A DNA stretch of 64,000 bases from Lysobacter sp. FW306-1B-D06B (GCF_038446665.1 NZ_CP151802.1:1922001-1986000); one strand, 5' to 3'; shown: positions 39,238-49,024, counted from the stretch's first letter. Notes: a model not told the origin generated them from the sequence alone. Made by a program: numbers and translations.

Positions 39238-39735
39238 ATGCGCACCCTGATCGGTCTGTCCTGCCTGCTGCTTGCCGGCGCCGTCCAGGCGCAGAGCGCG
39301 CAATGCGGTTCGATGGCCGCGCCGAAGTCGCTGCCGATTCGCCCGACCGTCGTGGCGCCCATCGCGCCGGAACTCGTCGTGCCCAGTCACCAGCTCGGCG
39401 CGCCGACGGGCGTGCTGTCGCAGGCGTTCGACGAATCACTGTCGGTGGACCAGGTGTTGTTCCGGTTGCGCGTGGAAGGGTGCCAGGTCGCCAAGGCGCT
39501 GCCCGCCGCACCGGCAGCGATGCCGAACGCCAACGATCCTGCGGCGTACAAGCCCAAGACGCAGTTCGACAACACGCCGTGGCGGTTCGACATGAACCAG
39601 AATGGCAAGCGCATGACCGCCGAAGAGTTCGATGCATGGATGAAGGCCAAGGGCGTGCGCGTGGTGAAGGCCAAGACGGTCGCAACGCCGCCGCCCGCCG
39701 TCGAAGCGCCGAAGAGCGAACCCGTCAAGAAGTGA
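39238..39735 (+). CDS. Small secreted protein with QFDNTP/AEEFDAWMK motif, copy 1
   Basis: 165 residues with a signal peptide (MRTLIGLSCLLLAGAVQA, cleavage after VQA). A variable middle precedes a conserved block near 105-142: YKPKTQFDNTPWRF, then MNQNGKRMTAEEFDAWMKAKGVRVVK, and a Pro/Lys tail. The same block occurs in the gene at 40.65 kb. Two Cys residues (CGS and EGCQ) in the mature part could form a disulfide. I do not recognise a function; periplasmic location is likely. Its stop TGA overlaps the GTG start of the pseudouridine synthase gene. Confidence 0.8.
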   Translation: MRTLIGLSCLLLAGAVQAQSAQCGSMAAPKSLPIRPTVVAPIAPELVVPSHQLGAPTGVLSQAFDESLSVDQVLFRLRVEGCQVAKALPAAPAAMPNANDPAAYKPKTQFDNTPWRFDMNQNGKRMTAEEFDAWMKAKGVRVVKAKTVATPPPAVEAPKSEPVKK

Positions 39736-40529
39736 GTCGCGCACCGCGCGCGCCGGGCGGCGCTCGAAACACCCGCAGCAGTGCCACTGCGCCGCAAACG
39801 CGCCACGGGCTGGCGCGCGTGTTGTCGAAGCAGGGACTGTGTTCGCGTGCGGAGGCCGCGCGCTGGATCCAGGCCGGTCGCGTCGAGATCGACGGACGCA
39901 TCGTGCGCGATCCCGAGTTCCCCATCGTCCAGAACGGCGGCCAACGCATCGTCGTGGACGGCCGCGAGCTGGATGCGCCGCGGCGCGTCTACCTCATGCT
40001 CAACAAGCCGCGCGGCCTGGTAACAACGACACAGGACGAACGCGGGCGCGACACCGTCTATCGCTGCTTCGACGGTGCCGGGCTGCCGTGGCTCGCGCCG
40101 GTGGGCCGCCTGGACAAGGCCAGCGAAGGCCTGCTGCTGTTCAGTAACGATCCCGCTTGGGCCGCGCGCATCACCGACCCGGACAGCGGGCCGCTCAAGA
40201 CCTACCACGTGCAGGTGAACGCCGTGCCGGACGCGGCACTCCTTTCTGCGCTGATGGAAGGCGCCATCGCCGACGGCGAGCATTTGCGGGCCGCGTCGGC
40301 GCGGCTGCTGCGCGCAGGCGAACGCAATGCGTGGCTGGAGATCGTCCTCGACGAAGGCCGCAACCGGCAGATCCGTCGATTGCTCGCTGCCTTCGATATC
40401 GACGTGTTGCGGCTGGTGCGCGTGGCGATCGGTCCGCTCGCGCTGGGCGAGCTTCCCAAGGGCGGCTGGCGCGAACTCGCTGCCGATGAGGTCAGGACGC
40501 TATTCAGCAATGTCGATGTGAAGGATTGA
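39732..40529 (+). CDS. RsuA/RluB/E/F-family pseudouridine synthase
   Basis: 265-residue RNA pseudouridine synthase. An N-terminal S4 RNA-binding domain (about 25-85, LARVLSKQGLCSRAEAARWIQAGRVEIDG) is followed by the catalytic domain with motif GRLDKASEGLLLFSND (catalytic Asp128), YLMLNKPRGLVTT and the C-terminal EGRNRQIRRLLAAFDIDVLRLVR. GTG 39732 overlaps the upstream stop (GTGA) and suits translational coupling; no ATG lies before the S4 domain. Family members modify 16S or 23S rRNA; which site is not decidable from sequence alone, so no symbol is given. Confidence 0.9.
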   Translation: MSRAPRAPGGARNTRSSATAPQTRHGLARVLSKQGLCSRAEAARWIQAGRVEIDGRIVRDPEFPIVQNGGQRIVVDGRELDAPRRVYLMLNKPRGLVTTTQDERGRDTVYRCFDGAGLPWLAPVGRLDKASEGLLLFSNDPAWAARITDPDSGPLKTYHVQVNAVPDAALLSALMEGAIADGEHLRAASARLLRAGERNAWLEIVLDEGRNRQIRRLLAAFDIDVLRLVRVAIGPLALGELPKGGWRELAADEVRTLFSNVDVKD

Positions 40530-40652
40530 TGGAGCGCCCTGCCAGATCAATGCAGGAGTGTGGGGGAAATCACTGTTTTTCCGACAATTCTGCTTGCGCT
40601 GCGCACCGTCTTGGGCAGACACTTCCGCGAACTTCGTCGTGGGGAAACAAAC

Positions 40653-41096
40653 ATGCTCAAGGTAACGATGGCGGTTTCGCTGCTGCTCGTGTCGGCCGCC
40701 GCTACGGCGAACACCGGCACGCAGGTGAAGGTGGAAGGCAAGCAGGTCTCGCAGCATTCGATGGTGCGTTTCGACGCCGCGCAGTCCGTGGCGTTCGCCG
40801 GCAAGAAGAAGGCCGCCGCCAAGCCGGCCGCCAAGGCCGAAGAGGCGAAGGCCGCCGAACCGGCCAAGGAAGAAACGGCCAACCTCAATCCGAACGAGTA
40901 CAAGCCCAAGACTCAGTTCGACAACACGCCGTACCGCTTCAACATGCACCAGAACGGCAAGAAGATGACCGCCGAGGAATTCGATGCCTGGATGAAGTCG
41001 CGCGGCATCCGCGTGGCGAAGGGTGCCCCTGCGTCGGGTGGTGCGGCGCCGGCCCCGGCCGGTACGCAGGTCGCGGCTGAAGCGAAGGGCAAGTAA
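40653..41096 (+). CDS. Small secreted protein with QFDNTP/AEEFDAWMK motif, copy 2
   Basis: 147-residue paralogue of the gene at 39.2 kb. Signal peptide (MLKVTMAVSLLLVSAAATA), a Lys/Ala/Glu-rich stretch (GKKKAAAKPAAKAEEAKAAEPAKEE, about 51-75), then the conserved block YKPKTQFDNTPYRFNMHQNGKKMTAEEFDAWM plus KSRGIRVAKG, and an Ala/Pro/Gly tail. The block is nearly identical to copy 1 while the rest differs, so it is the functional part. No cysteines. Function unknown. Closed by a strong bidirectional terminator. Confidence 0.8.
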   Translation: MLKVTMAVSLLLVSAAATANTGTQVKVEGKQVSQHSMVRFDAAQSVAFAGKKKAAAKPAAKAEEAKAAEPAKEETANLNPNEYKPKTQFDNTPYRFNMHQNGKKMTAEEFDAWMKSRGIRVAKGAPASGGAAPAPAGTQVAAEAKGK

Positions 41097-41123
41097 GCCC
41101 GGACGCGGTAGAACAAGCGCCAG

Positions 41124-41154
41124 AAAAAAGGCCGGTCATCGACCGGCCTTTTCT
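41124..41154. terminator. Bidirectional terminator between secreted-protein gene and kbl
   Basis: Stem GGCCGGTC (41130-41137) / GACCGGCC (41141-41148) with a 3-base loop; six A before and TTTTCTTTT after, so it works on both strands for these convergent genes. Confidence 0.92.
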
Positions 41155-41189
41155 TTTCTCGCGACTTCGGACCGCGACGACCGCAGGGT

Positions 41190-42395
41190 TCAGCCCTTGA
41201 TCACGCCCAGCTCGCGGCCGATCTTGATGAACGCCGCGATCGCACGGTCCAGGTGTTCGCGCGTGTGCGCGGCCGACATCTGCGTGCGAATCCGCGCCTG
41301 GCCCTTGGGCACCACGGGGAAGAAGAAGCCGATCGCGTAGATCCCTTCTTCCAGCAGACGCGCGGCGAACTTCTGCGCCAGCGGCGCGTCGTACAGCATC
41401 ACCGGGCTGATCGGATGCACGCCGGGCTTGATGTCGAAGCCGGCCTTCGTCATCTCGTCCCGGAAGTAGGCGGTGTTCTCGACCAGGCGTTCGCGCAGTT
41501 CGCCCGCGGCGGACAGCATCTCGAAGGCCTTGATGCCCGCGGCCACCACGTGCGGCGGCAGCGAGTTGGAGAACAGGTACGGGCGCGAGCGCTGGCGAAG
41601 CAGCTCGACGACTTCGCTCGACGCAGTGGTGAAACCGCCCAGCGCGCCGCCCATCGCCTTGCCCAGCGTGCCGGTGAAGATGTCGATCTTGTCCATCACG
41701 CCCTTCACTTCGGCAGAGCCGCGACCGGTCTTGCCGAGGAAGCCGGTGGCGTGGCATTCGTCGATGTGCACGAGCGCGCCGTACCTCGATGCCAGCGCGG
41801 TGATCTCGTCCAGCGGCGCGATGAAGCCGTCCATCGAGAACACGCCGTCGCTGGTGATCAGGATCGTGCGCGCGCCGTCGGCCTTGGCCTGCTGCAGCTG
41901 CTTCTCCAGGTCGGCCATGTCGCAGTTGGCGTAGCGGTAGCGCTTGGCCTTGCACAGGCGCACGCCGTCGATGATCGAAGCGTGGTTGAGCGCGTCGGAG
42001 ATGATCGCGTCGTTCTCGTCCAGCAACGGCTCGAACAGGCCGCCGTTCGCGTCGAAGCAGGCGGCGTAGAGGATGGTGTCCTGCGTGCCGAAGAAGTCCG
42101 CGATGGTCTTCTCCAGTTGCTTATGCAGGTCCTGCGTGCCGCAGATGAATCGCACCGACGCCATGCCGAAGCCGTGCGTGTCCAGCGCGTCCTTCGCCGC
42201 CTTGATGACATCAGGGTGATCGGCCAGCCCCAGGTAGTTGTTGGCGCAGAAGTTCAGCACCGTGCGGCCGTCTTCCAGCGTGATCTCCGCCGACTGCGGT
42301 GAGGTGATGATGCGTTCGAACTTGAACAGGCCGGCGTCGCGGATCGAATCCAGTTCCTGCGCGTAGCGGGCGGTGGGGGAGGCGTCGGTGGTCAT
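41190..42395 (-). CDS. kbl: Glycine C-acetyltransferase (2-amino-3-ketobutyrate CoA ligase)
   Basis: PLP enzyme converting 2-amino-3-ketobutyrate and CoA to glycine and acetyl-CoA, the second step of threonine degradation after Tdh. 401 residues, the normal length. Visible: [10 protein letters not shown], the His/Asp PLP contacts in [10 protein letters not shown] (Asp212, His215) and the PLP Lys246 in [15 protein letters not shown]. tdh lies on the same strand 1 kb upstream, with an opposite-strand gene between, so the two are not a simple operon here. Confidence 0.96.
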   Translation of the reverse strand: MTTDASPTARYAQELDSIRDAGLFKFERIITSPQSAEITLEDGRTVLNFCANNYLGLADHPDVIKAAKDALDTHGFGMASVRFICGTQDLHKQLEKTIADFFGTQDTILYAACFDANGGLFEPLLDENDAIISDALNHASIIDGVRLCKAKRYRYANCDMADLEKQLQQAKADGARTILITSDGVFSMDGFIAPLDEITALASRYGALVHIDECHATGFLGKTGRGSAEVKGVMDKIDIFTGTLGKAMGGALGGFTTASSEVVELLRQRSRPYLFSNSLPPHVVAAGIKAFEMLSAAGELRERLVENTAYFRDEMTKAGFDIKPGVHPISPVMLYDAPLAQKFAARLLEEGIYAIGFFFPVVPKGQARIRTQMSAAHTREHLDRAIAAFIKIGRELGVIKG

Positions 42396-42483
42396 TGCGG
42401 GGTCCGTGCGGGCGTTCTGAAGGCGGCCAGTTTACCGGGCGTCTTGACGCGCAGGTCGCGCCGATGCCCTAGCATCCGCCGCG

Positions 42484-43161
42484 ATGAACACGCGCGCCGC
42501 CATGTCCGTGCCGCTGTGGCCCTTGCCGATGCTGGCGGCGGTGCTGCCGCTGGCCGTGGGGCATGTGGCGTGGTGGCTGTCGGTCCATGCCGGGCTGATC
42601 CCCGACTGCAATCTGTATTGGGACGGATGCGTGTCGATCAGCCGTGCTGCCCGGTACGGACTCGGGAACCACCTGTTCCGCCTGGTGATGCTGCCGTGCG
42701 CCACGGTGCAGGTGCTCTGTTGGGTGGCGGCGGCCCTGTGGTTGCGCCGCCACACGCCCGCGGGCGCGCGGTTACTGCCGTGGCTGGGGCTGCTGGCCGG
42801 ACTGTTCCTGGCGCTGTACGCGACGTTCCTGGGAACGGACGGCCGCGCCTACGAAGCGATGCGGCGTTATGGCATCAGCCTGTATTTCGCCTTCACGTAC
42901 TTCGCCCTGCTGGCGACGCTGCACGCCTTGTCGCAAATGGGGCCGAAGGTGCCGGGCTACCGTTCGCTGCTCGTGGTCGCGCTGGGCTTCATGGCGCTGG
43001 GCGTGGCGAGCGTGACGGTGCGCTACACGCTGAGCGATCCGGCCCTGCTCGACCGCTGGGAGAACGTACTGGAGTGGCACCTGGGCCTGTGGCTGACCGC
43101 GATGTTCGCGGTGCTGGCATGGCGCTGGTGGCGCGAGGGGTTGCGCGTCACGCTGGTGTGA
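42484..43161 (+). CDS. Hypothetical six-span membrane protein
   Basis: 225 residues with about six hydrophobic spans: LWPLPMLAAVLPLAVGHVAW, LVMLPCATVQVLCWVAAALW, LPWLGLLAGLFLALYATFL, YFAFTYFALLATLHAL, LLVVALGFMALGVASVTV and LGLWLTAMFAVLAW. A periplasmic-type loop after span 1 (NLYWDGCVSISRAARYG) and a GTDGRAYEAMRRYGIS segment resemble Frag1/DRAM-like membrane proteins, but I do not claim the family. It reads opposite to kbl and tdh and separates them. Confidence 0.75.
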   Translation: MNTRAAMSVPLWPLPMLAAVLPLAVGHVAWWLSVHAGLIPDCNLYWDGCVSISRAARYGLGNHLFRLVMLPCATVQVLCWVAAALWLRRHTPAGARLLPWLGLLAGLFLALYATFLGTDGRAYEAMRRYGISLYFAFTYFALLATLHALSQMGPKVPGYRSLLVVALGFMALGVASVTVRYTLSDPALLDRWENVLEWHLGLWLTAMFAVLAWRWWREGLRVTLV

Positions 43162-43190
43162 GCGCTGCGAACATGGGCGTCGCTCTTGCC

Positions 43191-43318
43191 GTCATTCCCG
43201 CGAAGGCGGGGCTGTTGGGCCGCCGAATGGCGGCACCGTCCAACGTTGAAAGCGTCACGCTCTCCGGAGAGCGGAATCGGAACTGCGAGCTGAATCCCCG
43301 CCTTCGCGGGGATGACAG
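43191..43318. repeat. Family A inverted repeat pair, copy 5
   Basis: Arms GTCATTCCCGCGAAGGCGGGG (from 43191) and CCCCGCCTTCGCGGGGATGAC (to 43317), with an inner GGGCCGCCGAATGGCGGCACC hairpin. Same plan as the coding copy at 21.8 kb. Lies between the convergent membrane-protein and tdh genes. Confidence 0.87.
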
Positions 43319-43358
43319 CTACATGCGGGATCGACGGGTCGTTACGGAGCGGCCGCGA

Positions 43359-44393
43359 TCAATTCCAGCTCAGCACGACCTTGCCGGCCTTGCCCGATTC
43401 CATCAGCTCGAAGCCTTCCTGGAACGAATCGATCGGCAACTGGTGCGTGAGCACCTTGCCCAGCGGGAAACCGCTGAGCACCAGCTGCGTCATCTTGTAC
43501 CAGGTCTCGTACATCTTGCGGCCGTAGATGCCGTGGAGGGTGAGGCCCTTGAAGATGATCTTGTCCCAGTCGCAGCCCGCGCCCTTGGGCATGATGCCCA
43601 GCATCGCGATCTTGCCGCCGTGGTACATGCAGTCGAGCATGTCGTTGAACGCGCGCGGGTTGCCGCTCATTTCCAGGCCCACGTCGAAGCCTTCCATGTG
43701 CAGGTCGGCCATCACGTCCTTGAGCGAGGTCTTGGCGACGTTGACCACGCGCGTGGCGCCCATGTCGGCGGCGAGCTTGAGGCGGAAGTCGTTGACGTCG
43801 GTGACGACGACATTGCGCGCGCCGATGTGCTTGCAGATGCCCGCGGCGATGATGCCGATGGGGCCGGCGCCGGTGATCAGCACGTCCTCGCCGACCACGT
43901 CGAACTCCAGCGCGCAGTGCGCGGCGTTGCCGTAGGGATCGAAGAACGCGGCCAGTTCCGACGGAATCTGGTCCGGGATCGGCCACAGGTTGCTGGCCGG
44001 CATCACGATGTATTCGGCGAACGCGCCGTTGCGGTTCACGCCGATGCCGACGGTGTTCGGGCACAGGTGCTGGCGGCCGGCGCGGCAGTTGCGGCAATGG
44101 CCGCAGACGATGTGCCCTTCGGCCGACACGCGCTGGCCGATCTTGTAGCCGGTCACGCCGGCGCCGAGTTCGACCACGCGGCCGACGAACTCGTGTCCGA
44201 TCACCAGGCCCGGCTTGATCGTGCGCTGGCTCCACTCGTCCCACAGGTAGATGTGAAGGTCGGTGCCGCAGATGGCGGTCTTCTCGAGCTTGACCAGGAC
44301 CTCGTTCGGGCCGGGCGAGGGGATCGGCACCTCTTCCATCCAGATGCCCTTGCCGGCTTCGCGCTTGACCAGGGCTTTCATCGTTTGCGTCAT
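43359..44393 (-). CDS. tdh: L-threonine 3-dehydrogenase
   Basis: Zinc and NAD-dependent oxidation of L-threonine to 2-amino-3-ketobutyrate, which Kbl then splits. 344 residues, MDR fold. Catalytic zinc ligands are Cys42 (CGTDLHIY) and His67/Glu68 (GHEFVGRV); the structural zinc uses Cys97, Cys100, Cys103 and Cys111. The NAD loop is [11 protein letters not shown] at about 177-187. Two possible starts, ATG 44393 and ATG 44381 (MKALVKRE, as in Escherichia coli), are four codons apart and neither has a clear ribosome-binding site. Confidence 0.96.
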   Translation of the reverse strand: MTQTMKALVKREAGKGIWMEEVPIPSPGPNEVLVKLEKTAICGTDLHIYLWDEWSQRTIKPGLVIGHEFVGRVVELGAGVTGYKIGQRVSAEGHIVCGHCRNCRAGRQHLCPNTVGIGVNRNGAFAEYIVMPASNLWPIPDQIPSELAAFFDPYGNAAHCALEFDVVGEDVLITGAGPIGIIAAGICKHIGARNVVVTDVNDFRLKLAADMGATRVVNVAKTSLKDVMADLHMEGFDVGLEMSGNPRAFNDMLDCMYHGGKIAMLGIMPKGAGCDWDKIIFKGLTLHGIYGRKMYETWYKMTQLVLSGFPLGKVLTHQLPIDSFQEGFELMESGKAGKVVLSWN

Positions 44394-44538
44394 GTGGGAA
44401 TCGTCCGCGACTGGCGGGAAAGAAGGGGCGAATTATACGCGCCGCCCCGCCCTTGACCGGGAGGCGGTTTGCCGTGGACGGGCGGGTTCGCCTATCGTCC
44501 CGGGCTCTCCGAACCGCCCCGCGAGCCCCGCCCACACC

Positions 44539-46713
44539 ATGCGCCGCCGTCTGTTGAGCCTGTCCCTTTCGATCCCGCTGGTCTTCGGCCTCGCGTCCGG
44601 CCTGAACGCCGCCCAGGCCGACGAGGGCATGTGGATGCCCTCACAGCTGCCCGACATCGCCAGGCAGCTCAAGGCCGCCGGCTTCCGCGGCAAGGCCCAG
44701 GACCTGGCCGAACTGGCGAAGCCGCCGATGAATGCGGTGGTCAAGGTCGGCGGCGCCAGCGGCGCGTTCGTGTCGAAGGACGGCCTGGTGCTGACCAACC
44801 ACCACGTCGCCTTCGGCGTGATCCAGTACAACGCCAAGCCCGGACGCGACCTGATCCAGGACGGCTACATCGCCGCCGACCGCGCCGGCGAGCTGCCGGC
44901 CAACCCCGACTACCGCGTCCTGGTGACCACCGGCTTCGACCGCATCACCGACCGCATCCTCGCCGATGCACGCGGCAAGCAGGGTCGCGCCTATTACGAC
45001 GCCGTCGACACCGCGACCAAGGCCGCCATCGCCGATTGCGAGCGCGAGCCCGGCTACCGATGCAGCGTCGCCAACATGTACTACGGCACGGATTTCTACC
45101 TCGTGCGCCAGCTCGAGCTGCGCGATGTCCGCCTGGTCTACGCGCCGCCCAACGACATCGGCAACTTCGGCGGCGAAGTCGACAACTTCGTCTGGCCGCG
45201 CCACGCCGGCGATTTCACCCTGCTGCGCGCCTACGTCGGCAAGGACGGCAAGCCCGCCGACTACTCGCCCGACAACGTGCCTTACGTGCCGCCGGCGCAC
45301 CTGCAGGTGTCCACGCGCAACGTGAAGGAAGGCGATTTCGCCATGCTCGCCGGCTATCCCGGCGTGACGTTCCGTCATCGCATGGCCTCGGAGTTCGCCA
45401 ATCAGATCGACTGGCAGCTGCCCTCGCGCGTGGCGGTGTACCAGAAGATGATCGACGTGGTCGAAGGCACGGCGGCGAAGGACGAAGCCGCGCGCGTGGC
45501 GTACGCCTCGCAAGTGCGCAGCTTCAAGAACACGCTCAAGCGCGCGCAGGGCGAGCTCGACGGCCTGCGTCGCAGCGACGCCGCGCGCGTGCGGCGCGAG
45601 GACGAGGCGGCGATGTTCGCCTGGCTCGACAAGCAACCCGATGCGGCCGCCACACGCGCCGACATCGCCGCCGCGCAGGCCGTGCTCGACAAGGGCGTGG
45701 CCATGCGCGAGCGTGAACAGCTGCTGGGGCTGGTGCAGTCGCAGACGCAACTGCTGCGCGCCGCGCTCACCGTGCAGCGCCTCGCCAACGAGCGCGCCAA
45801 GCCCGACGCGCAGCGCGAAGCGGGCTACCAGCAGCGCGATGAAGTGCTGATCACCGGCCAGCTCAAGCAGGCCCAGCGCCGCTACGCCCCGCAGGTCGAA
45901 AAAGCGCTGCTGACCGAGCTGCTCACGCAGTACCAGGCATTGCCGGCCGCGCAGCATGTGCCGGAGTTCGACGCCGTCTTCGGCACCACGCCCGCGCAGC
46001 TGAAGCAGAAGCTCGACGCGATGTACGCCGGCACGCAGCTGGGCGACGAAGACAAGCGCCTGACGGCGATGCAGGCCGATTCGGCGACGCTCGCCGCATC
46101 CAACGACACGCTGCTCAAGGCCGCCGCCACGCTGATGCCGGCGATCCTGCGCCTGGACGACGCGGGCAAGACCAGTGCCGGCGAGCTGCTGCGCCTGCGT
46201 CCTGCGTACATGCGCGCGCTGATCGCCTACCGCAACTCGCAAGGGCGCGCGGTGTATCCGGATGCCAACTCCACGTTGCGCGTCAGCTACGGCCGGATCA
46301 GCGCGATGGAGCCGCGCGACGGCGTGCACTACCGCCCGCTGACGACGGTGCAGGGCATCGTCGAGAAGCACACCGGCGAAGAGCCGTTCAACGCACCCAG
46401 GCCGCTGCTCGATGCGATCGCCAAGGGCGATTTCGGCAGCACCGCCGAGCCCAGCCTGAAGACGCAGACGGTCGATTTCCTCACCAATCTCGACACGACG
46501 GGCGGCAATTCCGGCTCACCTGTACTGGATGCGCAAGGCAAGCTCATCGGCCTGAATTTCGACAGCAACTGGGAAGCCGTGAGCGCCAGCTGGATGTTCG
46601 ATCCGCGCTTCAAGCGTGCGATCCACGTCGACATGCGCTACCTGCGCTGGTTGCTGGCGAAGGTGTATCCGGCGCCGCATCTGCTGAAGGAAATGAACCT
46701 GCCGGCGGAATGA
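44539..46713 (+). CDS. S46-family dipeptidyl-peptidase, DPP11-like (Ser at specificity position)
   Basis: 724-residue periplasmic serine exopeptidase releasing N-terminal dipeptides. Signal peptide to about residue 25. The chymotrypsin-fold triad is His89 (or His88, LTNHHVAFG), Asp225 (RHAGDF) and Ser658 (GGNSGSP), with a helical cap domain between. Eighteen residues after the catalytic Ser lies Ser676, where the family has Arg or Ser in DPP11 (Asp/Glu at P1) and Gly in DPP7; I therefore predict acidic-residue specificity. It is paired with a DPP7-like gene 142 bases downstream. Confidence 0.92.
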   Translation: MRRRLLSLSLSIPLVFGLASGLNAAQADEGMWMPSQLPDIARQLKAAGFRGKAQDLAELAKPPMNAVVKVGGASGAFVSKDGLVLTNHHVAFGVIQYNAKPGRDLIQDGYIAADRAGELPANPDYRVLVTTGFDRITDRILADARGKQGRAYYDAVDTATKAAIADCEREPGYRCSVANMYYGTDFYLVRQLELRDVRLVYAPPNDIGNFGGEVDNFVWPRHAGDFTLLRAYVGKDGKPADYSPDNVPYVPPAHLQVSTRNVKEGDFAMLAGYPGVTFRHRMASEFANQIDWQLPSRVAVYQKMIDVVEGTAAKDEAARVAYASQVRSFKNTLKRAQGELDGLRRSDAARVRREDEAAMFAWLDKQPDAAATRADIAAAQAVLDKGVAMREREQLLGLVQSQTQLLRAALTVQRLANERAKPDAQREAGYQQRDEVLITGQLKQAQRRYAPQVEKALLTELLTQYQALPAAQHVPEFDAVFGTTPAQLKQKLDAMYAGTQLGDEDKRLTAMQADSATLAASNDTLLKAAATLMPAILRLDDAGKTSAGELLRLRPAYMRALIAYRNSQGRAVYPDANSTLRVSYGRISAMEPRDGVHYRPLTTVQGIVEKHTGEEPFNAPRPLLDAIAKGDFGSTAEPSLKTQTVDFLTNLDTTGGNSGSPVLDAQGKLIGLNFDSNWEAVSASWMFDPRFKRAIHVDMRYLRWLLAKVYPAPHLLKEMNLPAE

Positions 46714-46855
46714 TCCAGCGGCGTTTGCCGATCCGGCCCGTTCGTCGACGCATGAATGGCCGCGTGAGAACTCCCCGTCGCTGTGCGCCGCAGCATGGCC
46801 GCGCCACGCCGGTGCAGGCTAGACTCGGCCGTTGAACTTCAGCGAGGAGTTGCGC

Positions 46856-49024
46856 ATGCGTCATACGGGGTTGGCCGCGGCCGTGTTCGTTGCATTGGTC
46901 GCCACTGCGGGTACCGCCGCGGCGGGCGAGGGCATGTGGGTGCCGCAGCAGTTGCCGGAGATCGCCGGACCGTTGAAGAAGGCCGGCCTCAAGCTCAATC
47001 CTTCGCAGCTGGCCAACCTCACCGGCGATCCGATGGCGGCCGTCGTTTCGCTTGGCGGCTGCACCGCAAGCTTCGTCTCGCCGCAGGGCCTGGTCGTCAC
47101 CAACCACCATTGCGCGTACGGCGCGATCCAGCTCAATTCGACGCCCGAAAAAAACCTGATGCAGGACGGCTTCAACGCCGCCACGCTCGCGCAGGAAGTG
47201 TCCGCCGGACCCAACGCACGCATCTACGCACTGGACACCATTCAGGACGTCACCAAGCAGGTGCACGCCGCCATCGATGCCGCCCCCGACGCGCTGGGTC
47301 GCACGCAGGCACTGGAGAAGATCGAGAAGCAACTGGTCGCCTCGTGCGAGCGCGAAGCCGGTTATCGCTGCCGCCTGTACAGCTTCTCCGGCGGCAACAG
47401 CTACCGCCTGTTCCGCAACCTCGAAATCAAGGACGTGCGCCTGGTCTACGCGCCGCCCGGCAGCATCGGCAACTACGGCGGCGAAGTGGACAACTGGATG
47501 TGGCCGCGCCACACCGGTGACTTTGCGTTCTATCGCGCTTACGTCGGCAAGGACGGCAAGCCGGCGGCGTTCTCGCCCGACAACGTGCCCTACGTGCCCA
47601 AGCACCACCTCAAGCTGGCCGACAAGCCGCTGGGCGAGCGCGACTTCGTCATGGTCGCCGGCTACCCGGGCCGCACCGCGCGTTACGCGCTGGCCGAGGA
47701 GTTCGACGAAACCGCGAACTGGACGTACCCGACCATCGGCGAGCACTACAAGAAGCTCGTCGCCCTGGTGCAGGCCGAAGGCGCGAAGAATCCCGACATC
47801 GCGGTGAAGTACGCCAGCACCGTGCGCGGCTGGCAGAACGTGATGAAGAATTACGACGGCCAGCTCGAAGGCTTCAAGCGCATCGGCGCGGCGCAGACCA
47901 AGCATTCGGAAGAAGCCGCCGTGCTGGAGTGGCTGCGCGGTCAGGGCGCGAAAGGCGAGGCGGCATTGGCGGCGCACACCATGCTGGTGTCGCTGGACGA
48001 GGCGGCGCGCACGCACCGCGAGCGCGACCTGGTGTTCGGCCAATTGCGCAGCACCGGCACGCTGGGCGCTGCGACGCAGCTGTACCGTCTCTCGCTGGAG
48101 CGCGCCAAGCCCGACAGTGAGCGCGAACAGGGTTACCAGGAGCGCGACCTGCCGACCATCGAAGGCGCGATGCGCCAGATGGAACGGCGTTACGTGCCCG
48201 CGATGGACCGCGAACTCCAGGCCTACTGGCTGCGCGAATACGTGAAGCTCCCCGACGCGCAGCGCGTGCCGGCGCTGGACAAGTGGCTGGGCGGAAACGA
48301 CGCGAAGGCGATCAACGCCGCGCTCGACAAGCTGTCGAAGACGAAGCTGGGCAGCACCGACCAGCGCATCGCGCTGATGAAGGCCGACCGCGCCACGCTG
48401 GAAAAGAGCAAGGATCCGGCCGTGCAGTTCGCGGTGGCGATCATGCCGACCGTGTTGCAGCTGGAGCAGGAAGGCAAGGCGCGCGCCGGCGACGCGCTCG
48501 TGGCGCGCCCGCGCTATCTGCAGGCCGTGGCCGATTACAAGAAGAGCAAGGGGCAGTTCGTCTATCCCGATGCCAATTCGTCGCTGCGCATCACCTTCGG
48601 CAACGTGATGGGCTACACCAAGACCGACGGCAGCAAGCAGGTGCCGTTCACGCGCCTGGAGGAAGTCGCGGCGAAGGCCACCGGCAAGGATCCGTTCAAC
48701 GCGCCGCAAGTGCTGCTCGACGCCATCGCCGCGAAGAACTACGGCGGACTGGCTGACAAGAAGCTCAAGACGGTGCCGGTGAACTTCCTGTCCGACCTCG
48801 ACATCACGGGCGGCAATTCCGGCTCGCCCGTGCTCGATGCGCAGGGCAAGCTGGTGGGCCTGGCGTTCGACGGAAACTGGGAGTCGGTGAGCAGCAACTG
48901 GGTGTTCGATCCGGCGATGACGCGCATGATCGCGGTCGACCAACGCTACATGCGCTGGATCATGCAGGAGGTGTATCCGGCGCCGCAGTTGCTGGCCGAG
49001 ATGGGCGTGGCGCCGAAGAAGTAG
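46856..49024 (+). CDS. S46-family dipeptidyl-peptidase, DPP7-like (Gly at specificity position)
   Basis: 722-residue second S46 peptidase. Signal peptide cleaved near AAA-GEGMW. Triad: His85 (or His84, VTNHHCAYG), the Asp of RHTGDF and Ser655 (GGNSGSP); Gly673 marks the DPP7 group, which prefers hydrophobic residues at P1. Numbering happens to equal that of the Porphyromonas enzymes. ATG 46856 follows AGGAG. With the upstream DPP11-like enzyme it would cover both acidic and hydrophobic dipeptides for peptide nutrition. Confidence 0.92.
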   Translation: MRHTGLAAAVFVALVATAGTAAAGEGMWVPQQLPEIAGPLKKAGLKLNPSQLANLTGDPMAAVVSLGGCTASFVSPQGLVVTNHHCAYGAIQLNSTPEKNLMQDGFNAATLAQEVSAGPNARIYALDTIQDVTKQVHAAIDAAPDALGRTQALEKIEKQLVASCEREAGYRCRLYSFSGGNSYRLFRNLEIKDVRLVYAPPGSIGNYGGEVDNWMWPRHTGDFAFYRAYVGKDGKPAAFSPDNVPYVPKHHLKLADKPLGERDFVMVAGYPGRTARYALAEEFDETANWTYPTIGEHYKKLVALVQAEGAKNPDIAVKYASTVRGWQNVMKNYDGQLEGFKRIGAAQTKHSEEAAVLEWLRGQGAKGEAALAAHTMLVSLDEAARTHRERDLVFGQLRSTGTLGAATQLYRLSLERAKPDSEREQGYQERDLPTIEGAMRQMERRYVPAMDRELQAYWLREYVKLPDAQRVPALDKWLGGNDAKAINAALDKLSKTKLGSTDQRIALMKADRATLEKSKDPAVQFAVAIMPTVLQLEQEGKARAGDALVARPRYLQAVADYKKSKGQFVYPDANSSLRITFGNVMGYTKTDGSKQVPFTRLEEVAAKATGKDPFNAPQVLLDAIAAKNYGGLADKKLKTVPVNFLSDLDITGGNSGSPVLDAQGKLVGLAFDGNWESVSSNWVFDPAMTRMIAVDQRYMRWIMQEVYPAPQLLAEMGVAPKK

